Shown: piece by piece, positions 16,266 to 25,426 of the stretch
Position numbering within the stretch: position 1 is the first letter of the stretch
How the letters are laid out: every line of letters begins with the position of its first letter
Source of the DNA: an uncultured Bermanella sp.
GTDB lineage: Bacteria; Pseudomonadota; Gammaproteobacteria; Pseudomonadales; Oceanobacteraceae
Direction: 5' to 3'
Length of the DNA stretch: 64,000 nucleotides
Assembly: GCA_913058575.1 (NCBI GenBank)
Contig: CAJXRF010000002.1
Coordinates: forward strand, 1-64,000
Made by a program: the position numbers and the translations under genes
The notes under the pieces: generated by a model
Told to the model about the DNA's origin: nothing
What the model saw: the letters and a program-made list of their open reading frames with translations, nothing else
Database searches by the model: none

Positions 16266-18134
16266 TTACCTCTGATAAAACTTAGAAAGCGCCTCCATAA
16301 CTTGCATAGATAACTGGGGTGACAACGCCTGGTCTTTAGCAGGACGGGCAGTTTGATCCAGTATCTCGTAGTTACCAGACTGATAAGTCACTATATGGCG
16401 ATCCTCTTCTAAAATAGCGTAATTCACATAACTGCCAGCAATTGTCCAACCACTGCGCTTTGTATCCTGTAAGTGATACCCCAAGCTGTAGTCATCAGTG
16501 TCATTTGTTACGTTAAACAAGTCCTTCATCAAGGTAGTACTAATATCACTGTGACTAGTTCTGTGTTTGACCACTTGCTTTTCTTTGCCTGGCCAATGAA
16601 TGACCAAGGGCACATGAATTTGTGCAGGGGTAAAGTTGCTGCCATGCCCCCAGTAATTCATTTTGTTATCGTTAAATTCTTGTCCGTGATCACTGGTCAC
16701 AATGACAATGGTATCTTCTAACAAATTCTTTTCTGTTAGCTGATCAAACACACGCTTAAGCTGTTTATCCACTTGAAAGGCTGAATTTTTATACAAATTA
16801 AAATAAGCGGTGCTATCAAAGTCTTTATTTAGCGACAAATGATCTACTCTGTTCCAAGATGGCTGAAAAGGCTTTTCAGCGTCTTTAGGCAATGAGGTAC
16901 CGTGAATACCATCATAAAATAGAAAACCAAAAAAAGGCTTCGCGTCTAACTGAGGTGCCGTGGTTTTTTCCTCTATGAATTTCAGCCAGTTATCGGTTAA
17001 ATTCTCGTCAAGCTGCCAAGGTAAATCACCATCTGCTCTCAGCTTTAAGTCTTTAACGCTCGCAAATACCGTACGATCAAAAGCGGGCTGTGTCAGTGGT
17101 GCCGCTGCAAATATACCCAACTCATAGTCATACTTTTGAAAACTACTCATCAAAACTGGCGGCACTTGGTTGGCTGAAAATGCATCCCAATACGTGCCAG
17201 GTAAACCATAAAACAAGTTAAATATTCCGGTACGAGTACCGTTGCCACCACTCATATGCTTTTCGAAAGTCTGCACCGAATTTCCAGTGGCAAACTCACT
17301 TAAAGTAGGCATAGTCCTAGGCTCAACCGTGTCATAACGCGCAGTATCCAGCACAATCAATAAAACATTTAACGGCTTTTCCGCCATTGAAGTATTTAAT
17401 GGCTGACTTGGATAGTTCACAAGACTGCCTGAGGTATGAGAAAAATTCTGTCTATTTGCACGAATACTCTCTGCATCCACCCATCCACTACTTAACAACT
17501 TCTCTTTAGCCGTTGCCGGTGCATATAAAGGAATATGACGCACCAATGATGTAATGCGCTGATCATACTGAGCATCGGACACTAGATGAATAAGATGACT
17601 GCTCAACAGTGCCACAAAGAAAACTGCCAAATATTTATATTTTAATTTTGACCAAATTGGGCTTTGGATATGCTGCCATATTTTTTTATTAATCAACCAA
17701 TAAACAACGTAAGTCACCACCAAAGTAGAAAGGGTAATAAACCAAGTTACCCAAGAAACCGCTATGACATCATCACCCGCCTGTATCAGCATATCGAATA
17801 TGAAGCCCGTTATATGAAAGCGGTACTGTGCATACACAAAGGTATCGGCAATCAGCAATACAGTGCCTAATGTGGCCACTATTATTAGTAAATGGCGCAA
17901 TGCAAACCCCATAAAAGGCAACACTAGGGCAAACGGCAATATAAAGAGGACAAATACTAGAAGAGTAATGAGTGAGAAATGACTAAACATGCCAGTTGCT
18001 AAAAAATAGCCAGCCTTAACCCCCTCTATTTCCGGCATATACTCCACAAACCGAGTGGCCACCAAGGTTAAAATAAGACCACTGATTGCGCTAAACCAAA
18101 ACCCCCAGCGCAATAACTGCATTCGTTGTGTCAT
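16266..18134 (-). CDS. Inner-membrane sulfatase-fold protein with DUF3413 (YejM/PbgA/LapC-like)
   Basis: The first ~200 residues hold five membrane helices of the DUF3413 type. The rest is an alkaline-phosphatase/sulfatase-fold domain facing the periplasm: VLLIVLDTARYDTVEP at its start, SGGNGTRTGIFNLFYG at the usual nucleophile position, and VIVTSDHGQEFNDN...WGHGSNFTPAQIHVPL late. YejM (PbgA/LapC, 586 residues in E. coli) senses periplasmic LPS and controls LpxC turnover through LapB; this protein has 622. In YejM the hydrolase site is degenerate, and whether it is active here cannot be judged from sequence. It stands alone; lapB and lpxC are not near. Confidence 0.87.
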   Translation of the reverse strand: MTQRMQLLRWGFWFSAISGLILTLVATRFVEYMPEIEGVKAGYFLATGMFSHFSLITLLVFVLFILPFALVLPFMGFALRHLLIIVATLGTVLLIADTFVYAQYRFHITGFIFDMLIQAGDDVIAVSWVTWFITLSTLVVTYVVYWLINKKIWQHIQSPIWSKLKYKYLAVFFVALLSSHLIHLVSDAQYDQRITSLVRHIPLYAPATAKEKLLSSGWVDAESIRANRQNFSHTSGSLVNYPSQPLNTSMAEKPLNVLLIVLDTARYDTVEPRTMPTLSEFATGNSVQTFEKHMSGGNGTRTGIFNLFYGLPGTYWDAFSANQVPPVLMSSFQKYDYELGIFAAAPLTQPAFDRTVFASVKDLKLRADGDLPWQLDENLTDNWLKFIEEKTTAPQLDAKPFFGFLFYDGIHGTSLPKDAEKPFQPSWNRVDHLSLNKDFDSTAYFNLYKNSAFQVDKQLKRVFDQLTEKNLLEDTIVIVTSDHGQEFNDNKMNYWGHGSNFTPAQIHVPLVIHWPGKEKQVVKHRTSHSDISTTLMKDLFNVTNDTDDYSLGYHLQDTKRSGWTIAGSYVNYAILEEDRHIVTYQSGNYEILDQTARPAKDQALSPQLSMQVMEALSKFYQR

Positions 18135-18281
18135 GACTCTTCCATTAATATATTTTGCGACGGAGGATTATACGAAATGCTTCAATAAGATGACAGAATG
18201 GTTTCAGGAACAAATAAATTAAAAACAGCCGGTAAAATACACGCCTGCCGTCCTACAATCTAACTTTCACCAAAAATATTA

Positions 18282-18297
18282 TGTGATACACATCACA
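18282..18297. promoter_or_regulatory. CRP/Vfr-type binding site upstream of the desaturase gene
   Basis: TGTGATACACATCACA is a perfect match to the CRP half sites TGTGA-N6-TCACA. Its centre lies about 86 bases before the desaturase start and about 45 bases upstream of a -10-like TAATAT (18330-18335), consistent with an activator position. The core GAT-N4-ATC also resembles an FNR/ANR box, but the outer bases favour CRP. Confidence 0.75.
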
Positions 18298-18375
18298 TTT
18301 TAATGACGGACTGAATCCCTTTGAGCTGCTAATATCCCTGCCTCGTTACATAATTTAACAATAAAAAGAATAAAT

Positions 18376-19431
18376 ATGGAAAACTCCAAAGGTTCTGACC
18401 AACAAAGGGTCAAGAACATACAAATAGCCGTGCGCGCAGAAGAAACGCTCTTAAGGGCCAAATATCCGTTACTCAATCATCAAAATGCCATAGGCATGAG
18501 TATTCTATTATTGTCCCTAGGGGGCATGATTGCCTCAGGCTTGGGTTATTACTACGGCTTTATACCTGCTTGGCTGTGTATTGTTATCAGCACCCTATTT
18601 GCTTCAATTTCTCACGAACTTGAACACGACCTTATTCATCGGCTATATTTTAGAAAAAATCCATTGGCCCATAATTTTATGATGGCCACTGTATGGCTCA
18701 TGCGACCCAGCGTGGTCAACCCATGGTATCGCCGTACAATTCACTTTAATCACCATAAAGTTTCTGGCACCAAAGAAGATTTAGAAGAAAGGGTATTAGG
18801 TAACGGCTTAAAGTTTGGATTACTGCGCACTATCATTTCGCTGGATGGCTTTTTATCTATTAGCCTGCAAAGAAAAGAACTTAATAAAATGAAGCTATTT
18901 AATTATCTGTCTTTTGTTCTTCAGGGCCTTCCTCTCGCACATCTGTATATCATTAGCTTTTATGGCTTTTTAGCCTTCCATGGATACGACACAATTGCCC
19001 CTATTGCGGGTCTTTCCATGGCCTACCCTGAATGGTTATTGGAGATTATGAGTGTGGTAAATATATTAGCAGTGGTCATCATTTTGCCTAATGCACTGCG
19101 CGCCTTTTGCCTGCATAACATTACCGCTGCCCTTCATTATTATGGCGATGTGGATAGCCTATTAAAGCAATGCCAAGTGATGAACCACTGGATTCTAGCC
19201 CCTATTAATTTGTTTTGTTTTAACTTTGGCAGCACCCATGTAATTCATCACCTTGTGGTGTCTCAGCCTTTTTACATTCGCCAAATGATTGCTAAGCCCG
19301 CTCATAAAGTCATGAAAGAAAATGGCATTCGCTTTAATGATTTCAAGAGCATGCTTCGGGCTAACCGTTTTAACAAACAAGATATTGATCAGGCTAACAA
19401 TGAAGAATTACCCGACATCAAAGCGGCGTAG
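18376..19431 (+). CDS. Membrane fatty acid desaturase/hydroxylase family protein
   Basis: The 351-residue membrane protein has the three histidine boxes of the di-iron desaturase superfamily: HELEHDLIH (about 79-87), HFNHH (about 118-122) and HVIHH (about 290-294), separated by hydrophobic helices. A further His occurs in LHNITAALHYYG. Such enzymes insert a double bond or hydroxyl into acyl chains using O2. The substrate cannot be told from sequence, and the long gap before the last box and the HELEHD form set it apart from classical DesA. A perfect CRP-type site lies upstream. Monocistronic. Confidence 0.85.
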   Translation: MENSKGSDQQRVKNIQIAVRAEETLLRAKYPLLNHQNAIGMSILLLSLGGMIASGLGYYYGFIPAWLCIVISTLFASISHELEHDLIHRLYFRKNPLAHNFMMATVWLMRPSVVNPWYRRTIHFNHHKVSGTKEDLEERVLGNGLKFGLLRTIISLDGFLSISLQRKELNKMKLFNYLSFVLQGLPLAHLYIISFYGFLAFHGYDTIAPIAGLSMAYPEWLLEIMSVVNILAVVIILPNALRAFCLHNITAALHYYGDVDSLLKQCQVMNHWILAPINLFCFNFGSTHVIHHLVVSQPFYIRQMIAKPAHKVMKENGIRFNDFKSMLRANRFNKQDIDQANNEELPDIKAA

Positions 19432-19629
19432 TCCTTTCAATTTTAAAGCTGAGTGATGTTGACCCAGCTTCTTTTCCACCCTCTGGATTTACACTGTTAC
19501 TTTAGAGTCATTATCAGCCCTCCATGACAGTAACACCTTAAAGCTTGTTCATGCTTCTTAAAGCCACCTGCAAGAAAACTCTAGCCTCAAATTACCTCCC
19601 CCTCTAAGCAAACTTACAGCCATAAAAAA

Positions 19630-19663
19630 GGCCCCGTATTTGGTTAACCATACGGGGCCTTTT
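19630..19663. terminator. Bidirectional rho-independent terminator
   Basis: GGCCCCGTA (19630-19638) and TACGGGGCC (19651-19659) pair perfectly, with six A before and four T after. It can stop the minus-strand amt gene (end 19729) and read-through from the desaturase gene. The rest of the ~300-base gap from 19432 to 19728 shows no gene. Confidence 0.9.
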
Positions 19664-19728
19664 AGTTTCATTATTTTAAGTGGCTACTCACACAGCCACT
19701 AGCTAATAAAGATTCAACTTAATAATGA

Positions 19729-20967
19729 CTAGTCTTCACAAGTAGAAGCAATTTTGTGTATCGACAAATCTGCTCCGTGATACTCTTCTTCTTGAGTTAA
19801 GCGCAAACCAGCCACTGCTTTTACTAAACCGTATACTGCAAAGCCACCCACTAGCGCCACCACAACACCCGTTAACGACCCAATTAGCTGCGACATGAAG
19901 GTTACCCCACCTAACCCCCCCATGCTTTCTAATCCAAATATTCCAACCGAAATACCACCCCATACGCCGCACAAACCATGTAAAGGCCAAACACCTAATA
20001 CATCATCAATGGCTGGAAATTTGTTTTGGAACAAGGTAAAGGTATATACAAACAAGGCACCGGCAAAACCACCAACAAACAAGGCACCAATTGGGTGGAA
20101 CAAGTCAGACCCAGCACATACAGCCACTAGACCTGCTAACGGGCCGTTATGAATGAAACCTGGGTCATTTTTACCCATTACCATGGCAACGATTGTCCCG
20201 CCCACCATGGCCATTAAGGAGTTAACTGCCACTAAACCGCTAATACCATCCAATGTTTGAGCTGACATCACATTAAAGCCAAACCAACCCACGGTTAAAA
20301 TCCACGCACCCAACCCTAGAAAAGGAATGCTTGAAGGTGCAAAGGCAACCGGGCGACCTTCACGGTACCGGCCCGTTCTGGCACCTAACAGTAAAATAGC
20401 TGCAAGAGCCAACCATCCACCCATGCCATGAACCACCACTGACCCTGCAAAGTCATGAAATTGAGCACCAAAGCTAGACTCTAACCAACCCTGATAACCA
20501 TAATTTCCGTTCCAAATCATGCCTTCAAAAAATGGGTACACCACTGCCACAATCAAAGCAGAAGCAATTAGGAAGGGGTAAAACTTGGCTCGCTCAGCAA
20601 TACCACCTGAAACAATGGCAGGTATGGCAGCAGCGAAAGTTAATAAGAAAAAGAACTTCACTAATTCATAACCATTTCCCTGAGTTAAATCACTGGCACT
20701 GCTAAAGAAATCAGATCCATAAGCAATGGTGTAACCTACAAAAAAGTAAGCAATGGCTGAGACGGCAAAGTCTGTGATTATTTTAACCAAGGCATTTACT
20801 TGGTTCTTTTGACGCACGGTTCCCACTTCCAAGAACGCAAAGCCTGCGTGCATGAAAAACACCATGATGGCGCCTAATAGGATAAAAAATGTATTCGAGC
20901 TGCTAATGAGGGTTTCGACAGCACTGTTGATATTTTCCACAACATTCCCCTGGTTCGGGTCGGGCAT
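19729..20967 (-). CDS. amt: Ammonium transporter, Amt family
   Basis: This is a 412-residue protein with 11 expected membrane helices. It shows Amt hallmarks: FAFLEVGTVRQKNQVNAL in an early helix, AGSVVVHGMGGW with the first of the twin pore histidines, GARTGRY, and WPLHGLCGVWGGISVG with the second pore histidine. The C-terminal cytoplasmic tail (EEEYHGADLSIHKIASTCED) is the GlnK-contact and gating tail. No N-terminal signal peptide is present, unlike E. coli AmtB. No glnK gene lies next to it, which is unusual, since amtB is commonly linked to glnK. A sigma-54-like promoter precedes it, and a strong terminator closes it. Confidence 0.93.
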   Translation of the reverse strand: MPDPNQGNVVENINSAVETLISSSNTFFILLGAIMVFFMHAGFAFLEVGTVRQKNQVNALVKIITDFAVSAIAYFFVGYTIAYGSDFFSSASDLTQGNGYELVKFFFLLTFAAAIPAIVSGGIAERAKFYPFLIASALIVAVVYPFFEGMIWNGNYGYQGWLESSFGAQFHDFAGSVVVHGMGGWLALAAILLLGARTGRYREGRPVAFAPSSIPFLGLGAWILTVGWFGFNVMSAQTLDGISGLVAVNSLMAMVGGTIVAMVMGKNDPGFIHNGPLAGLVAVCAGSDLFHPIGALFVGGFAGALFVYTFTLFQNKFPAIDDVLGVWPLHGLCGVWGGISVGIFGLESMGGLGGVTFMSQLIGSLTGVVVALVGGFAVYGLVKAVAGLRLTQEEEYHGADLSIHKIASTCED

Positions 20968-21075
20968 TTGAAGTGCTTATAAAGCACCTACACCTCTATG
21001 ACCACACAATTTATTTTAAATAATGACTAAAACTGGGCCAGTTTAGATCATCTCCTTCTAACTGAACCAAGTTAA

Positions 21076-21091
21076 TGCACAAAATACGCCA
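21076..21091 (-). promoter_or_regulatory. Candidate sigma-54 (RpoN) promoter of amt
   Basis: On the minus strand TGGCGTATTTTGTGCA has the invariant GG and GC with ten bases between them, and agrees with TGGCAC-N5-TTGCA except for three positions. It lies about 110 bases upstream of the amt start. Sigma-54/NtrC control of ammonium transporter genes is well known. I could not find a convincing NtrC enhancer in the remaining upstream bases. Confidence 0.6.
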
Positions 21092-21174
21092 AACGCATCA
21101 TTTTAAGGCGGATCGAAATACAAAACTAAGGGAAAGGCGTGACCTACAGGACTGTAAGCCACGGTTGGCTTACT

Positions 21175-23394
21175 CTACTGCTTAAACTCAATTACAAAAC
21201 ATTGATGAATCTTTGCATGGCGCTCAAAATCTTTCGGTAAGCTCTGCGCACTAATGTCACTTATCGTGAACTCTTTTAGTGCATCACGCTCCATTTTAAA
21301 GCGCCTATAGTTATTTGAAAATATTAGCTTGCCACCAGGGCGTAAAATTCCCATACAGTCTTTTATGAGATCCACATGATCTCTTTGCACATCCAAAACC
21401 CCATCCATTCTCTTAGAATTAGAAAAACTGGGCGGATCCATAAAGATAATGTCATAGCGTTGTTGATTTTTTTGAGCCAGCTTTAACCACTGCATGCAAT
21501 CTGCTTGAATAAATTCATGATGGGTTTCAGGCAAGCCATTTAAGGTGAGGTTTTTGCGACCCCAATTTAAATACGTAGTGGACATATCAACACTGGTGGT
21601 ACTGCGGGCGCCACCCATTGCGGCATGCACACTGGCGGTGCAGGTGTAACTGAACAAATTCAGAAAATCTTTATTTTTAGCTAACACTTCGATTTCACTT
21701 CGAATGGGCCGATGATCTAAAAATAAACCTGTATCTAGATAATCGTGCAGGTTCACATACAAACGGCAGTTCCCCTCCTGCACTTCCATTAATTGATTCT
21801 GTTGATCCTGCTTCTCATACTGTTTACGGCCTTTTTGCATCATGCGCTGCTTCAGTACCACTTTATCACGGTCTATTTTTAAGGCTACCGGTACAGCATC
21901 TAGCACTTCTCTCAATCTATTCTGGGCTTTTTCGGGGTCCACAGATTTAGGGGGGGCGTACTCTTGAATGTGCACCCACTGATCGTAAATATCGATGGCC
22001 ACTGCGTACTCAGGCATGTCGGCGTCGTACAAACGGTAGCAATTAATGCCTTGTTTTTTCACCCAAGGTTTAAGCTTTTTAAAGTTTTTCTGCAGACGGT
22101 TACACACCATTTGCGCACCTTCATTAAGCTTCACATCAACAGTGTCTTGAACCGGTTTTTGAGCAGCCACTTCCATGGCTTTAGAAGACACCTCAGATAC
22201 TTTGTACATCAATAGCTTTGATGCAATGGCGCCATTAAAAAGTTGATACTGTTTATCGGTACGCATTTTAAACTGGTAAGCCTGCTGGGGGTTTCCAGTA
22301 AAAATACCCAGCGTCCAATTTGAAAAATACTGTTTGATTTTATTGCCCATGGCCGCATACAAAGAACCGATTGCCACCTCATCACTTAAACGCTCACCGT
22401 AAGGAGGGTTGCATAAAATCAAACCTGTATCAGGCAAGCCTTTCTCTTTTGTTATGTCACTTAGCGCTTGTGTCTTCACATGAACAAAATGCATAACCCC
22501 TGCTCGGCGGGCATTGTCTTTGGCTTTATCAATAACATTTGAGTCCATGTCGTAACCCAAAATAGTGAGCTCCAAGTCGCTATCTTGCGCCTGGGACTTG
22601 CGCAACAAAGCGTCTTTGCGCATGGCTTGCCATTCTGGAGATTGGTGCTTTTTCCACTTTTCAAAAGCAAAGCTTTTACGCAGTAGCCCTGGCGCTATGT
22701 CTGCTGCCATTAAGGCCGCTTCAATCAGTAACGTTCCTGAACCACACATAGGATCTATCAATGCGCCGTCCGGCTCCTTCATGAGCTCTGGCCAACCAGA
22801 ACGAATCAATAAAGCAGCGGCTAAATTTTCTTTAAGAGGCGCCACACCTTGTGATTGTCTATAACCACGACGGTGCAAGGACTCCCCTGCAAAATCTAAT
22901 GAAACATAGGCAATATCACGATATAAGCGCACGTGAATACTGATATCAGGAGTATCACTTACATTAGGACGCTCACCGGTTTTTTCACGAAAATAATCGC
23001 AAATGGCATCTTTAACTTTTAAGGCGCCAAAATGCGTGTTGCGAATTTCATCATTACTGCCATTAAAATAAATCCGAAATGTTTGTCGATCACTAAAGTG
23101 CTCTATCCACGGTATTTCCAGTAATTTTTCGTACATATTTTGTGCGTTTTCAACTGGAAAGGCCGTAAGTGGCCACAAAACGCGGCTGGCTAATCGAGAC
23201 CAAAGGCAAATCTTATAACCCACCAGCTGATCAGGCTGACAGTTCACATAAGACACCCCCACTTTCACGTCCTGCGCGCCCAACGCTTTAATTTCATCAG
23301 CAAGTAATAATTCAAGACCCTTAGGGCAGGTAATGGTTAATTTTTGCTCTGGAGCAGGTCGAGGGGAGTTTTCTAACTCAACGGTCACATTCAT
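21175..23394 (-). CDS. rlmL: Bifunctional 23S rRNA methyltransferase RlmKL (m7G2069 and m2G2445)
   Basis: The 739-residue protein has the RlmKL order. An N-terminal THUMP/RlmL part begins with LTITCPKGLELLLADEIKALG, a first methyltransferase domain carries DPMCGSGTLLIEAALMA and the LILCNPPYGERL motif (NPPY, N2-guanine type), and a second C-terminal methyltransferase carries FLNLFSYTCTASVHAAMGGA and IIFMDPPSFSNSKRMDG. E. coli RlmKL has 702 residues and modifies G2445 and G2069 of 23S rRNA. The start fits the conserved N-terminus. It is transcribed alone and ends close to the amt upstream region. Confidence 0.95.
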   Translation of the reverse strand: MNVTVELENSPRPAPEQKLTITCPKGLELLLADEIKALGAQDVKVGVSYVNCQPDQLVGYKICLWSRLASRVLWPLTAFPVENAQNMYEKLLEIPWIEHFSDRQTFRIYFNGSNDEIRNTHFGALKVKDAICDYFREKTGERPNVSDTPDISIHVRLYRDIAYVSLDFAGESLHRRGYRQSQGVAPLKENLAAALLIRSGWPELMKEPDGALIDPMCGSGTLLIEAALMAADIAPGLLRKSFAFEKWKKHQSPEWQAMRKDALLRKSQAQDSDLELTILGYDMDSNVIDKAKDNARRAGVMHFVHVKTQALSDITKEKGLPDTGLILCNPPYGERLSDEVAIGSLYAAMGNKIKQYFSNWTLGIFTGNPQQAYQFKMRTDKQYQLFNGAIASKLLMYKVSEVSSKAMEVAAQKPVQDTVDVKLNEGAQMVCNRLQKNFKKLKPWVKKQGINCYRLYDADMPEYAVAIDIYDQWVHIQEYAPPKSVDPEKAQNRLREVLDAVPVALKIDRDKVVLKQRMMQKGRKQYEKQDQQNQLMEVQEGNCRLYVNLHDYLDTGLFLDHRPIRSEIEVLAKNKDFLNLFSYTCTASVHAAMGGARSTTSVDMSTTYLNWGRKNLTLNGLPETHHEFIQADCMQWLKLAQKNQQRYDIIFMDPPSFSNSKRMDGVLDVQRDHVDLIKDCMGILRPGGKLIFSNNYRRFKMERDALKEFTISDISAQSLPKDFERHAKIHQCFVIEFKQ

Positions 23395-23662
23395 AATTAA
23401 GTTTCAACTTTTGGTATCATTGGCTTCATTTGCCACCCTAAATCAGGCAATTATGAAGTTCATTTTTAAATCTAATTAAAACCTATAAGGAAATCAGTCG
23501 CTTATGGCTTTAATAACTTTTTAATCTATCTATTACAATTTAAAGACCAATTAATTCATTAACATTCAGCCCATTTCTTTGCATACTGAAATTCGTGGTT
23601 TAGAAAATTAATCGTTTTATCAACCACATTTTCACTGATCTTCATGTAGAGGCAAAAGACTT

Positions 23663-23857
23663 ATGAGAAGACAGAAGCGCGATATGGATCGCCGAGCATT
23701 CAAAAAAGGTTTCTTGGCAGGGGTTCAAGGGCGATCTAAAGATTTATGCCCAGAAGGTACTGCCCACTTTAACTGGATGACCGGTTGGCGCGAGGGCCGA
23801 AGTGATCACTGGGATGGTTATTCCGGCGTGGCAGGTGTCCATAAAATACCACTTTAA
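23663..23857 (+). CDS. rmf: Ribosome modulation factor RMF
   Basis: The 64-residue basic protein reads MRRQKRDMDRRAFKKGFLAG, then GRS..LCP and WMTGWREGRSDHWDGYSG. This is the RMF family, which pairs 70S ribosomes into inactive 100S dimers in stationary phase. E. coli RMF has 55 residues, so this one has a slightly longer C-terminal tail, as in Pseudomonas. AGAGG lies ten bases before the ATG. In E. coli rmf is induced by ppGpp, and the AT-rich 268-base upstream gap could hold such a promoter, but I could not pick one with confidence. Confidence 0.95.
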   Translation: MRRQKRDMDRRAFKKGFLAGVQGRSKDLCPEGTAHFNWMTGWREGRSDHWDGYSGVAGVHKIPL

Positions 23858-23870
23858 CTCATCATTTATC

Positions 23871-23891
23871 GGGCCCTACATGGGCCCTTTT
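23871..23891 (+). terminator. Rho-independent terminator of rmf
   Basis: GGGCCC (23871-23876), a TACAT loop and GGGCCC (23882-23887) are followed by TTTT at 23888-23891. It starts 14 bases after the rmf stop codon. Confidence 0.88.
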
Positions 23892-23925
23892 AGTATCTGA
23901 GCCCATCACGTCTTCCCAAGTAAAG

Positions 23926-24948
23926 CTATCTTTTAGCCGCTGCCACCGCCTCGCTGGCTTGGCTTATTAATTTAGGACCCTTATAAATAAAACCACTGTA
24001 TACCTGAACTAAATCGGCTCCCAACTGTGTTTTCTTGCCAGCGGATGCGCCATCCAAAATACCACCCACACCAATAATAGGCATTTTGTCCTTAAGCTCA
24101 TCTTTAAGCCATGCCAATACTTGGTTAGAAGGCTCTCTTACTGGCAAACCACTCAAACCACCCGCTTCATCGGCGTGAACATGCCCTGCCACCGCTTCCC
24201 GGCCTAGTGTTGTATTAGTGGCTATAACGCCATCCATACCATTATCCGCTAGGCTATTGGCCACTAATCGGGTTTCCGCTTCATCCATATCAGGTGCGAT
24301 TTTGACTAATATTGGCGTGTATTTTTTATGTTCAGTCTGTAAGCGTACTTGAGCCGCTTTAAGAGTGGTCAATAAAGATGTGAGAGACTCACCAAATTGC
24401 AGATTTCTTAATCCAGGCGTATTAGGGCTAGAAATATTAACCGCCACATAATCCGCATGGGCATACACTTTTTCTAAGCATATTTCATAGTCTTTATCCG
24501 CATCCTCAACTGCAGTATCGAAATTTTTACCGATATTAATGCCTAACACGCCTTTAAATTTGGCCTTCTTAACTTGCTCAACCAAATGATCAACACCTTT
24601 GTTATTGAAGCCCATTCGATTAATGATGCCTTCGTGCTCTGGCAAACGGAATAAACGTGGCTTGGGGTTACCAGGCTGAGGCCGCGGTGTGATGGTACCA
24701 ATTTCAATAAAGCCAAACCCGAGGCTGCCCAGTGCATCAATGTAATCACCATTTTTATCTAGCCCAGCAGCCAATCCCACTGAATTGGGAAAGGTTAAGC
24801 CTAATAACTCAACAGGTTGATCGGGTACTTTTGGTGCAAATAGGCCCAATAACCCTAGACGCTTAGCAGCCCCTAATAAATCTAATGTTAATTCGTGAGA
24901 GGTCTCAGCGTTTAATTTGAAAAGTATTTTGCGGATTAAGTCGTACAC
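23926..24948 (-). CDS. pyrD: Dihydroorotate dehydrogenase (quinone), class 2
   Basis: PyrD oxidises dihydroorotate to orotate in pyrimidine synthesis and passes electrons to membrane quinones. The 340 residues fit class 2 enzymes (E. coli 336). The N-terminal helices [22 protein letters not shown] form the membrane/quinone tunnel typical of class 2. [20 protein letters not shown] and [20 protein letters not shown] are FMN/substrate motifs, [16 protein letters not shown] contains the catalytic Ser (Ser in place of the Cys of class 1), and [15 protein letters not shown] binds phosphate. Monocistronic on the minus strand. Confidence 0.96.
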   Translation of the reverse strand: MYDLIRKILFKLNAETSHELTLDLLGAAKRLGLLGLFAPKVPDQPVELLGLTFPNSVGLAAGLDKNGDYIDALGSLGFGFIEIGTITPRPQPGNPKPRLFRLPEHEGIINRMGFNNKGVDHLVEQVKKAKFKGVLGINIGKNFDTAVEDADKDYEICLEKVYAHADYVAVNISSPNTPGLRNLQFGESLTSLLTTLKAAQVRLQTEHKKYTPILVKIAPDMDEAETRLVANSLADNGMDGVIATNTTLGREAVAGHVHADEAGGLSGLPVREPSNQVLAWLKDELKDKMPIIGVGGILDGASAGKKTQLGADLVQVYSGFIYKGPKLISQASEAVAAAKR

Positions 24949-25137
24949 TGAAATTCCCTCAAGAAAAATTGCGGCGCTTATTATATAGAAAGCTTAGGCA
25001 ATATGAGTGAAAATTTATCTTAAATGTAATGGAAAAGTTCAGTTAGTCATTAGCTTGCGTGCATTGATGAAAAAACACCCAGACCCACCCGTTTTAAATG
25101 GGCTCTATTTAAACGAGAAATGAACTACACCAAATAT

Positions 25138-25365
25138 TCAAGAAAGACGATAAACAGATTCAAACCTATTATTCTTGGTAAATTCAATGAGAAAGCGACC
25201 ATGTATGCCATCATGGCCAATAAACGACCATAGAATACGCACTGGAAAACGAATGCTACGGCCATCAGTGGCCCGAGCATACACAAACTCAGCCCCCTGA
25301 TAAGCTTTTTGCACTTCCTCCTGAGAGAGATGAATCTCCACCTCAATGCTTTTACTGGCCACCAT
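25138..25365 (-). CDS. DUF2835-family small protein
   Basis: This small protein (75 residues from this start) contains IEVEIHLSQEEVQKAYQGA followed by RATDGRSIRFPVRIL and FIGHDGIHGRFLIEF. This is the DUF2835 pattern common in Pseudomonas and other gammaproteobacteria, a small beta-rich protein of unknown role. The frame also has an ATG at 25386. I prefer 25365, with AGGGAA just upstream, although the spacing is short, so the start is uncertain. It lies 40 bases downstream of gdhB's mirror-image promoter side, on the same strand and after the gdhB stop, and may be read from gdhB. Confidence 0.8.
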   Translation of the reverse strand: MVASKSIEVEIHLSQEEVQKAYQGAEFVYARATDGRSIRFPVRILWSFIGHDGIHGRFLIEFTKNNRFESVYRLS

Positions 25366-25426
25366 TTCCCTATATGCGCATGCCATTATGATTACCGGTT
25401 ATTCCACTTTCTTTAATATCTTATTT

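Noticed and set aside
23504-23524. Six-codon ORF (MALITF) after an AAGGA in the rmf upstream gap
   Set aside because: Too short to support as a gene or leader peptide; its composition shows no regulatory codon run.
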